From: an uncultured Asticcacaulis sp. | GTDB taxonomy: Bacteria; Pseudomonadota; Alphaproteobacteria; Caulobacterales; Caulobacteraceae | DNA: 9,559 bases | Reading direction: 5' to 3' | Assembly (NCBI GenBank): GCA_946480125.1 | Contig: CAMLIY010000107.1 | Location: 1-9,559 of the forward strand | Shown: one piece after another, positions 1 to 5,574 of the stretch | Numbering within the stretch: the first letter of the stretch is position 1 | Layout of the letters: each line of letters begins with the position of its first letter | Program-made: the position numbers and the translations under genes | Notes under the pieces: generated by a model | Databases searched by the model: none | What the model saw: the letters and a program-made list of their open reading frames with translations, nothing else | What the model was told of the DNA's origin: nothing

Positions 1-100
1 CGAGGCCGTGAATGACCTGGCCTTCAAGCATGTCGCGGCCGTGCATGGATTCGTCGAGCAGGGCGGCGAAATCGTCGCGCGACGGATTGTAATCGCTCAT
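1..100 (-). CDS. rpsA: 30S ribosomal protein S1, N-terminal fragment
   Basis: The gene runs off the left edge; only the first 33 codons are present. The minus strand from the ATG at 100-98 reads MSDYNPSRDDFAALLDESM and continues HGRDMLEGQVIHGL. This matches the usual opening of alphaproteobacterial S1, where a short acidic N-terminal helix leads into the first S1 (OB-fold) domain. S1 binds mRNA on the 30S subunit and helps initiation on structured or weak-SD messages. A weak GAGA Shine-Dalgarno lies just upstream. It sits downstream of cmk on the same strand, the classical cmk-rpsA order, which supports the call. The S1 domains themselves are outside the window. Confidence 0.9.
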   Translation of the reverse strand, partial: MSDYNPSRDDFAALLDESMHGRDMLEGQVIHGL

Positions 101-334
101 AAAGTCTCTTTGTTGGTTAGCGCGTGTCCCGTCTTTCATATCCCGAAAACGCCGGTGAGGCCGTGACGTTTGACGGGGAAAGGGCGCGGGGGTGCGACTT
201 TGGATTTTGTGAATAATTGCTGGGAGGCGGCGCAAAGGCCGGCCCCAATCAGGTGCATTGCAGGCTGGATAGCCCCGAAGACGTCCCGTGTGCTGCCTCT
301 AATAAACCGCTGTTGGATTTGACGTAAGTAAGCG
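101..334 (-). promoter_or_regulatory. cmk-rpsA intergenic leader
   Basis: This gap of 234 bases separates the cmk stop from the rpsA start and contains no credible ORF. It is long for two genes that are otherwise operonic. Short self-complementary elements are visible, for example GGCT-GGAT-AGCC at 263-274 and TGCATTGCA at 254-262, and GC-rich blocks near 225-245. I see no run of T after a strong stem on either strand, so no clear intrinsic terminator. It probably carries an rpsA promoter and/or a structured 5' leader; S1 genes are often autoregulated through their leader. That role is inferred, not seen. Confidence 0.4.
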
Positions 335-949
335 TCACAGGCGGCTTTTCACAAGGGATCGCGCAGTTGCGATGGCGGCCTCTATACCCAAGTCGGAGGT
401 ATCTAGCAAGAGCGCATCCGAGGCTTTTTCCAGAGGCGCGTTTGAGCGCGACGAATCACGCGTGTCACGAATGCGGATATCTTCCACAACCTCGGCTTCA
501 CGGAGGTCCGGATTCAGCTTCACCAGTTGCAGCCAGCGCCTGTGGGCGCGGATTTCAGGTGCGGCGGTGACGAACAGCTTTACCGGGGCGTGAGGGGCGA
601 TAACCGTGCCGATATCACGGCCATCGAGCACGGCGCCGGTGGCCTGATTGGCGAAATCCTGCTGGTATTTGAACAGGGCGGCGCGCACTTCCGGAATGGC
701 GGCCACCTGAGAGGCACGCTCACCGGCGTCTCGGCCGCGCAGGGCTTCATCAGCGAGGGTTTCGGCGTCGATTAGTGTGGCGGCCAGAGCCGGATCAATA
801 CCGCGGACATGCGCCACATGGCCGGCAGCGCGGTACAAAAGCCCGGTATCGAGAAACGGCAATCCGTAATCGGCGGCGATCACAGAGGCAAGCGTGCCCT
901 TGCCGGACGCGGCCGGGCCATCGAAGGTGATCAGGAGGGCGCGGTTCAT
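335..949 (-). CDS. cmk: cytidylate (CMP/dCMP) kinase
   Basis: A 204-residue protein that phosphorylates CMP and dCMP with ATP in the cytoplasm, feeding CTP and dCTP pools. The N-terminal P-loop GPAASGKGT is at residues 11-19. It is followed by the DTGLLYR segment (34-40), the LDGRDIGTVIAP block (108-119) and the IRIRDTRDSSR segment (158-168) typical of bacterial CMP kinases, which contributes the catalytic arginines. Length is normal for the short form of the family. The start is the ATG at 949-947, because it directly precedes the family-conserved N-terminus; a longer reading frame to 1081 only overlaps the upstream gene. The ATG overlaps the TGA of the preceding gene (ATGA), suggesting translational coupling. 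rpsA follows downstream. Confidence 0.96.
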   Translation of the reverse strand: MNRALLITFDGPAASGKGTLASVIAADYGLPFLDTGLLYRAAGHVAHVRGIDPALAATLIDAETLADEALRGRDAGERASQVAAIPEVRAALFKYQQDFANQATGAVLDGRDIGTVIAPHAPVKLFVTAAPEIRAHRRWLQLVKLNPDLREAEVVEDIRIRDTRDSSRSNAPLEKASDALLLDTSDLGIEAAIATARSLVKSRL

Positions 950-1374
950 TTCGTCGTCGAACTCCAGTCCACACAGGTTAGAAAGACCTCGCCGTGATAG
1001 GTCATGCCGCCCATGGTCAAGGTAAGAGGCTCTGCGTTTTTGTCCGCGCCCATGACCAGAGGCGCGAAAGGCGCGGGGCATTGCTGCACAGTTAAGTCAT
1101 AGGTGGTAGCCGAGCCTGTCGGGGCAGGGACCGACAGGGGGCTTTGGGCGGCCTGGCATTGATGGATGCCTTCTGGATGGTTTGCGGATTTGCCGCTGGC
1201 CGTCGAGGTGACATGGCCTTTCAGATAGAAAGGAATCTGGCCGTTTTGGCACTGGAGCACCACCGCATGGGTGGCGTTGTCAACGATCTGCGCGCCGTCA
1301 ATGGCCGCATGTGAATATGCCGGCGCAACAGCAAACAGAAGCGCGGATAAAACCATGCTTATTGTGTTTTTCAT
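946..1374 (-). CDS. predicted secreted protein of unknown function, four cysteines
   Basis: I do not recognise this 142-residue protein. The N-terminus MKNTISMVLSALLFAVA followed by PAYSHA is a textbook Sec signal peptide with likely cleavage after residue 23, so the mature protein should be periplasmic. The mature part of about 119 residues has four cysteines (42, 73, 99, 134), enough for two disulfides, and is rich in Thr, Ala, Ser and Gln, consistent with a small beta-rich domain. The start at 1374 is chosen because AGAGGGGG precedes it at good SD spacing and because it begins the signal peptide; an upstream start at 1419 adds 15 charged or polar residues and is unlikely. It lies 37 bases after aroA and overlaps the cmk start by ATGA, so it is probably co-transcribed with both. 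Confidence 0.8.
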   Translation of the reverse strand: MKNTISMVLSALLFAVAPAYSHAAIDGAQIVDNATHAVVLQCQNGQIPFYLKGHVTSTASGKSANHPEGIHQCQAAQSPLSVPAPTGSATTYDLTVQQCPAPFAPLVMGADKNAEPLTLTMGGMTYHGEVFLTCVDWSSTTK

Positions 1375-1411
1375 GAAGTCCCCCTCTTTTTGACCAATAT
1401 TAACGTGATAA

Positions 1412-2689
1412 TTAATCAAAAGTCAGCTCCACCCCGACGCTTTGCAGGTCGCGCCAGTAGCCGGGATAGGTCTTGGCCGTGCAGCCGGGATCGAGGATGC
1501 GGATGCCGTCGATCACCAGCGCCGCCTGGGCAAAGGCCATGGCAATGCGGTGATCGTGATAGGTATGGATGTCGGCTTCCACGCGCTTGCCGATCAGGCT
1601 GCGATCGGGCGTGACCAGCAGGTCATCACCGATCTCTTCGGCCAGGCCCGGCTGGATACGGTTCAGCTCAGTCGCCACCGCATTGATGCGGTCACATTCC
1701 TTGACGCGCAGATTTGCGATGCCGACAAAGCGGACCGGGTAATTATTGAAGGCCGCCAGGACGGCGATAGTCGGGATGGCGTCCTGCATCTGGCTGCCGT
1801 CGATCTCGGCCGGCAGGTTGGGGAATTGCTTTATATAGTCATAGGCCTTGGCGTCCGGCTGCATCATGGCTTCGGGCGCAATGCCGATATCTATGGTGGT
1901 GCCCAGCAGCGCATTGATGCCCCAGATATAGGTGGCGGCGCTGGCATCGGGCTCCACCCAATAATCGCGGGCTGAATAGGGCGTGTTGGCGATATCCCAG
2001 CTTAAGGGGCCAACTTGCGTGATTTCGGCGCCAAAAGCCTTCATACATTCCACTGTGATATCGATATAGCCGCGGGCGCCTATATCCCCGTCTTTTACCC
2101 GCAGGCTGAACGGCGCATCGCCTTTGGTGCCCGCCATCATCAGCGCCGAGACATACTGGCTCGACAGGCTGGCATCGACTTCGATAGACCTGATGGCAAA
2201 ACCGCCCTGGCTGGTCACCGTCAACGGCGGGCAGCCGGTCGGGGCCGTGACGGTGACGCCGGCGGCATTGAGCGCCTCGACCAGCGGTGCGATCGGCCGC
2301 TTTTGCATGTGTTCGTCACCGGTAAGTAACGTCGTGCCCTTGATATTGGCTGCCGCCGCCGTCAGGAAACGGACCGCCGTACCGGCATTGCCGAGGAACA
2401 ACGGGTCGGGCGAAGGCGTCAATGTGCCGGTGCTCGTCACCGCGAAATCGGTGGCGCCGGTATCCTCGACCGTCACGCCGAGCTGACGCAGGGCCTGCGC
2501 CATATATGTCGTGTCGTCGCTTTTAAGCGCCCCGCTGATATGGCTGCGCCCTTTCGCCAGCGCCGCGATCAGCAAGACCCGGTTAGTGATGGATTTTGAA
2601 CCGGGTAAGGCAATCTTGCCGGTAAGTCTGGCCTTCGGCGGCACGAGTTTTACAAGGTTCGAGGCGGCGGCATTTGTCTGGCTGGACAC
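1412..2689 (-). CDS. aroA: 3-phosphoshikimate 1-carboxyvinyltransferase (EPSP synthase)
   Basis: Shikimate pathway enzyme that joins phosphoenolpyruvate to shikimate-3-phosphate. Numbering from the GTG start (425 residues; E. coli has 427), visible motifs are LPGSKSITNR (substrate lysine 32), LFLGNAGTAVRF (97-108), KRPIAPLV, SSQY, the catalytic Asp in QDAIPTIA (303), VKECDR (Glu 331), YHDHRIAM and CTAKTYPGY (Lys 406). These match the E. coli-like class, not the PGDKSISHR type I expect in alphaproteobacteria. The conserved Pro after GNAGTAxR is Phe here. There is no ATG near the N-terminus. I chose the GTG at 2689 because a weak GAG SD lies 7 bases upstream and the length fits; a TTG at 2731 would add 14 residues. 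It leads the minus-strand operon. Confidence 0.93.
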   Translation of the reverse strand: MSSQTNAAASNLVKLVPPKARLTGKIALPGSKSITNRVLLIAALAKGRSHISGALKSDDTTYMAQALRQLGVTVEDTGATDFAVTSTGTLTPSPDPLFLGNAGTAVRFLTAAAANIKGTTLLTGDEHMQKRPIAPLVEALNAAGVTVTAPTGCPPLTVTSQGGFAIRSIEVDASLSSQYVSALMMAGTKGDAPFSLRVKDGDIGARGYIDITVECMKAFGAEITQVGPLSWDIANTPYSARDYWVEPDASAATYIWGINALLGTTIDIGIAPEAMMQPDAKAYDYIKQFPNLPAEIDGSQMQDAIPTIAVLAAFNNYPVRFVGIANLRVKECDRINAVATELNRIQPGLAEEIGDDLLVTPDRSLIGKRVEADIHTYHDHRIAMAFAQAALVIDGIRILDPGCTAKTYPGYWRDLQSVGVELTFD

Positions 2690-2751
2690 GGAAAGTCTCG
2701 GATTATACGAAAAAATGAACGGCGCGCCCAAAAGGGGCTTTGACAGGAGGC

Positions 2752-2779
2752 TTATCTAGTGGCAAGGGGGCCGACGCAA
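2752..2779 (-). promoter_or_regulatory. candidate promoter for the aroA operon
   Basis: Read on the minus strand, TTGCGT (2779-2774) and AGATAA (2757-2752) are separated by 16 bases, a fair match to the housekeeping promoter. Transcription would start near 2745, a short distance before either possible aroA start. The 2732-2814 gap is shared with the divergent FYDLN gene. A TTGACA at 2740-2745 on the plus strand has no suitable -10 partner at 16-18 bases, so I could not place that gene's promoter. Confidence 0.4.
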
Positions 2780-2814
2780 TAGAATTTTTCTAAAGACTGA
2801 AAGAAGGACGTCTC

Positions 2815-3306
2815 GTGGCTGATCCTGCCTTAGGTACCAAACAAGTTTGCCCCAATTGTACGGCAAAGTTCTACGACCTTAACAAACACCCGGCGCATTG
2901 CCCGCGCTGTGATACAGAATTCGACCAGGAAGAAGTGGTCCGCACGCGCCGTTCGCGCGTTCGCAGCGCGCCTGCTGATTACGAAGATACCGACGAGGAA
3001 ACGGAAGATCTGGCCAAGGCCAAGGCTGCCGCGGAAGAAGATGAGGACGATGAGCCCGAAGTCACCACGCCGGAAATCGATGAAGTGGTCACTGACGACG
3101 CCCTTCTGATCGATGAAGACGAAGACCTTGATCCGGCAGATCCGGCCCGCGTGGGTGCGCCTGGCGAAAGCGTCGACATGGATATTGAAGACGAAGATCT
3201 GGTCGATGATGACGCCGACGACGTGCCCTTCCTTGAAGACGATGAAGACGCCGATTTCGACGAAGAGATCGACGGTCTGCCCGGTAAAGAGGACGACGAC
3301 CATTAA
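2815..3306 (+). CDS. TIGR02300 / FYDLN-acid family protein (zinc ribbon with acidic tail)
   Basis: A 163-residue protein in two parts. Residues 1-40 contain CPNC (12-15), the family signature KFYDLNK (18-24) and CPRC (29-32), four cysteines spaced to bind one zinc. Residues from about 50 onward are overwhelmingly Asp and Glu with few hydrophobics and are expected to be disordered. This architecture is the alphaproteobacterial FYDLN_acid family, whose biochemical role is unknown to me; a zinc ribbon with a polyanionic tail suggests binding to a nucleic-acid-associated or basic partner, which is only inference. The GTG start at 2815 has AAGGA at 2804-2808, six bases upstream. It is divergent from aroA and ends just before a strong terminator, so it is monocistronic. 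Confidence 0.9.
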   Translation: MADPALGTKQVCPNCTAKFYDLNKHPAHCPRCDTEFDQEEVVRTRRSRVRSAPADYEDTDEETEDLAKAKAAAEEDEDDEPEVTTPEIDEVVTDDALLIDEDEDLDPADPARVGAPGESVDMDIEDEDLVDDDADDVPFLEDDEDADFDEEIDGLPGKEDDDH

Positions 3307-3310
3307 ATTT

Positions 3311-3343
3311 AAAAGCCGCCGGATTAAATCCGGCGGCTTTTTT
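3311..3343 (+). terminator. intrinsic terminator of the FYDLN-acid gene
   Basis: A perfect 14-base stem (3311-3324 with 3328-3341, core GCCGCCGGAT/ATCCGGCGGC) with a TAA loop runs into a T tract. It begins four bases after the stop codon. Because the stem is flanked by A and T runs, it may also work on the opposite strand. Confidence 0.92.
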
Positions 3344-3363
3344 CCTGTGTCGTTACAGGGCTG

Positions 3364-3423
3364 TGAAAAAGTTCAAAAAAGTTTGCAAAAGGACTTGCGT
3401 CGCCGCGAACCCTGAACTAGAAG
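3364..3423 (+). promoter_or_regulatory. tRNA-Ala promoter with A-rich upstream element
   Basis: TTGCGT (3395-3400) and TAGAAG (3418-3423) are separated by exactly 17 bases. An A-tract region (3364-3390, with AAAAAGTT-like units repeated) lies at the position of an UP element. The bases after the -10 are GC-rich (TCGCCGCC), the discriminator type associated with ppGpp-sensitive stable RNA promoters. The expected start is near 3430, about 40 bases before the mature tRNA. The stringent-control reading is inference. Confidence 0.6.
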
Positions 3424-3468
3424 TCGCCGCCTCGGACGGGGCAACCCATACGATGCCATCCTAAAGAT

Positions 3469-3544
<76 letters not shown>

Positions 3545-3549
3545 TAAAC

Positions 3550-3573
3550 ACCCGCCTTTATGGCGGGTTTTTT
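3550..3573 (+). terminator. intrinsic terminator after tRNA-Ala
   Basis: CCCGCC (3551-3556) pairs with GGCGGG (3562-3567) around a TTTAT loop and is followed by six T. It starts about six bases after the CCA end of the tRNA. Confidence 0.9.
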
Positions 3574-3730
3574 ATTGGTCAGATTCGGATCGGACCGCGC
3601 GGGACGGACATATTGTAAAGGTTAATAGCCTGTTCAGGTCTTCATCATCGAATCTTGATAATTATCCACTATAACTTGATGACAGGTTCATAGTTAGGGG
3701 CGGACTCAGAGTCGCCTGAGGATACGCACC

Positions 3731-3874
3731 ATGCAAAAGATCGACGCTGTAAACTGGATTTCCGCCGCCCGTTCGTGCGCCCCCGCGCAATGCGCCGCTG
3801 CCTTTGTTTCTGCCATGGCCACACCGCGCCACCGCGTAAATACAGATGCGCAGCGCCAACCTTCGGCCCGCTAG
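3731..3874 (+). CDS. possible small ORF, 47 codons, frame continues after TAG
   Basis: The ATG at 3731 has GAGGA at 3718-3722, eight bases upstream, a good Shine-Dalgarno. The frame starts MQKIDAVNWISAARSCAPAQ and ends at TAG 3872-3874. Third-position GC is about 63 percent by hand count, only weakly coding-like. After the TAG the same frame stays open for 33 more codons to TGA at 3974-3976, and that part reads as a hydrophobic stretch (GHLILLGTAGIRAIYEAW). This could be a gene broken by a nonsense mutation, two unrelated open stretches, or a leader peptide. I recognise no family. The call is tentative. Confidence 0.3.
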   Translation: MQKIDAVNWISAARSCAPAQCAAAFVSAMATPRHRVNTDAQRQPSAR

Positions 3875-4114
3875 TCACCACCTCACAGGTGTCGGATTGC
3901 GATCGGGCATCTGATTCTCTTAGGCACGGCCGGCATCCGCGCCATTTATGAGGCCTGGCTGAGTCCGGCTTTCTGATCCGCGGTCAATACCGTTACAGCC
4001 CCGCATTGCCGGTGTCTTCGGCGCCTTTTGGCGGTGTGTCCGCTGACGGATTGGGACGGTTGACCTGCCTGTCCCGGTCTGCTTGATGCGGTTTTCGGGC
4101 ATCCGCCGCTTGCC

Positions 4115-4142
4115 TTGCCATCAGCCTTAATTCCATTATATC
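4115..4142 (+). promoter_or_regulatory. candidate promoter for the dienelactone hydrolase gene
   Basis: TTGCCA (4115-4120) and TATATC (4137-4142) are separated by 16 bases. The predicted start near 4149 leaves a leader of about 20 bases that holds the SD AGGAG at 4158-4162. Confidence 0.45.
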
Positions 4143-4167
4143 AAATAGCGACTAAACAGGAGATCCC

Positions 4168-4830
4168 ATGGGCCGCATGATCACGCTCAATCGTCCCGAT
4201 GGCGGAAGCCTCGATGCTTATCTGTCCAATATCGACAAGGACCGGCCTTCCGTCATCGTCATTCAGGAATGGTGGGGGCTCAACGACCATATCAAGTCGA
4301 TCGTGGACCGCTTTGACTTCGAGGGCTTCAATGCCCTGGCGCCTGATCTCTATCATGGACGTATCGCCGCCGATGCGGATGAGGCCAGCCATATGATGAA
4401 CGGGCTCGATTTTCCCGGCGCGGTTCATGAGGATATTTCGGCCACGCTGGCTTATCTTCAGTCTCTCAATCCCTCGGTCGCGGTTATGGGCTTCTGCATG
4501 GGCGGCGCCCTGACGATTGGGGCGGCTGTGCGTCTTGACGGCTTCAAGGCGGCGGTCTGCTTCTATGGCGTGCCGCCGAAAGCCTTTGCCGATCCGGCCG
4601 ATATCAAAATTCCTTTCCAGGGCCATTTCGGCAACAAGGATGACTGGGTGACGCCCGCCGTGGTGGCCGATATCGAAGCCGCGATGACCAAGGCCGGCAA
4701 CCCGCCTGAGATCTATAGCTATGATGCCGACCATGCCTTCTTCAACAAGACCCGCCCGGAGGTTTATAATGCCGACGCCGCCGAACAGGCCTGGACGCGG
4801 ATGATGGCTTTCCTGCGGGCCAGGCTTTAG
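4168..4830 (+). CDS. dienelactone hydrolase family protein
   Basis: A 220-residue cytoplasmic alpha/beta hydrolase. The full catalytic set is present: Glu34 (in QEWWG), nucleophile Cys110 in GFCMGG, Asp158 in GNKDDW and His189 in DADHAFF. Spacing between Cys, Asp and His (48 and 31 residues) equals that of Pseudomonas dienelactone hydrolase, so the enzyme should be active. Family members open dienelactones in chlorocatechol breakdown, but many genomic copies act on other lactones or esters; nothing nearby suggests aromatic catabolism, so the substrate is open. The ATG start has AGGAG five bases upstream. It has its own candidate promoter and is followed by a 102-base gap before nrnC, so it is probably a separate unit. 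Confidence 0.92.
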   Translation: MGRMITLNRPDGGSLDAYLSNIDKDRPSVIVIQEWWGLNDHIKSIVDRFDFEGFNALAPDLYHGRIAADADEASHMMNGLDFPGAVHEDISATLAYLQSLNPSVAVMGFCMGGALTIGAAVRLDGFKAAVCFYGVPPKAFADPADIKIPFQGHFGNKDDWVTPAVVADIEAAMTKAGNPPEIYSYDADHAFFNKTRPEVYNADAAEQAWTRMMAFLRARL

Positions 4831-4856
4831 GTCTGCGCCTAAACGACAAGCCGCAA

Positions 4857-4885
4857 TTGACCTTTTCTGCTTTTGGGATTAGGCC
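4857..4885 (+). promoter_or_regulatory. possible promoter upstream of nrnC
   Basis: TTGACC at 4857-4862 is a good -35; 17 bases on lies TAGGCC (4880-4885), a poor -10. The gap between the hydrolase stop and nrnC shows no terminator, so readthrough is also possible. Confidence 0.28.
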
Positions 4886-4932
4886 AAAGCCACAGGGGGC
4901 TATTAACCGTCCCCAATGAAGAGGCGTTTGTT

Positions 4933-5553
4933 TTGACCGTATTTTACCACGAAGGCGATTTGCCGGACGGGCTCGATCTGGGATCGTCCGTCGCCATTGA
5001 TTCCGAGACCATGGGGCTGCGCTTCCGTCGTGATCCGCTGTGCGTGGTGCAATTGTCTTCGGGAGACGGTCACGCCCATGTCGTGCGCATGAGCCGTCCC
5101 GATTACAACTGTCCGAACCTCAAGCGCCTGCTGGCCGATCCGGCCGTGCTCAAGCTGTTTCACTTCGGTCGCTTCGATATCGGTATGTTCGAACTGCACC
5201 TCGGCGTCACCACGGCGCCGGTCTACTGCACCAAGATCGCCTCCAAGCTGGCGCGCACCTATACCGATCGCCACGGTTTGAAAGACCTGACCCGCGAACT
5301 GCTGAGCGTGGATCTTTCCAAGGCGCAGCAAAGTTCCGACTGGGGCCAGGCCACGCTTTCGGCCGAACAACTGGCCTATGCCGCCTCAGATGTGCTGCAC
5401 CTGCACGCGCTTAAGGAAAAGCTTGATATTATGCTGGCCCGCGAAGGTCGCGACCAGCTGGCGAAGGCCGCCATGGCGTTTTTACCGCACCGCGTCAAAC
5501 TGGATTTGGCAGGCTGGGAAGATTGCGATATCTTCGCACATAGCTGGGCGTAA
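4933..5553 (+). CDS. nrnC: NrnC-type nanoRNase (DEDDy 3'-5' exonuclease, often labelled ribonuclease D)
   Basis: A 206-residue exonuclease that finishes RNA decay by cutting very short oligoribonucleotides, especially dinucleotides. DEDDy motifs are visible: AIDSETMGL (Asp23, Glu25), HFGRFD (Asp82) and YAASD (Tyr149, Asp153). The blocks CTKIASKLARTYTDRHGLK and QQSSDWG match Bartonella and Agrobacterium NrnC, which are about 206 residues. RNase D of E. coli is about 375 residues with C-terminal HRDC domains, which are absent here. The TTG at 4933 is chosen because AAGAGG lies eight bases upstream and the family N-terminus begins there; an upstream TTG at 4873 would add 20 unrelated residues. 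NrnC replaces Orn in many alphaproteobacteria. lptC follows 21 bases after its stop. Confidence 0.93.
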   Translation: MTVFYHEGDLPDGLDLGSSVAIDSETMGLRFRRDPLCVVQLSSGDGHAHVVRMSRPDYNCPNLKRLLADPAVLKLFHFGRFDIGMFELHLGVTTAPVYCTKIASKLARTYTDRHGLKDLTRELLSVDLSKAQQSSDWGQATLSAEQLAYAASDVLHLHALKEKLDIMLAREGRDQLAKAAMAFLPHRVKLDLAGWEDCDIFAHSWA

Positions 5554-5574
5554 GCCCCTGAACCAAGGTTACTG

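Larger units (their letters stand above)
3574..4167. other. long intergenic region with GANTC cluster and small-ORF remnants
   Basis: No recognised gene lies in these roughly 590 bases. Visible content: six GANTC sites (3582, 3650, 3703, 3709, 3913, 3961), two of them forming the palindrome GACTC-A-GAGTC at 3703-3713; a perfect palindrome GATAATTATC at 3657-3666; a small ORF at 3731-3874 with good SD; an open continuation of the same frame to 3976; a second open stretch in another frame to 4086 without a start codon; a short stem CACCT-CAC-AGGTG at 3879-3891; and the promoter of the next gene at 4115-4142. The region could be a decayed gene, a small-protein locus or a regulatory region. Confidence 0.6.

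Noticed and set aside
950..1081. Longer cmk reading frame upstream of 949
   Set aside because: The extra 44 residues are unlike CMP kinase and lie over the end of the upstream gene; the ATG at 949 begins the conserved N-terminus.
2740..2745. TTGACA as -35 of the FYDLN-acid gene
   Set aside because: No acceptable -10 sequence lies 16-18 bases downstream.
2830..3303. 157-codon open frame on the minus strand opposite the FYDLN-acid gene
   Set aside because: It is the mirror of GAC/GAA-rich acidic codons, giving Val/Phe/Ile-rich nonsense, while the plus strand has the family signature and SD.
3920..4102. 60-codon minus-strand frame in the long intergenic region
   Set aside because: Arg/Gly/Thr-rich composition with no recognisable motif, and only a distant SD-like AAGG; it looks like chance in GC-rich DNA.
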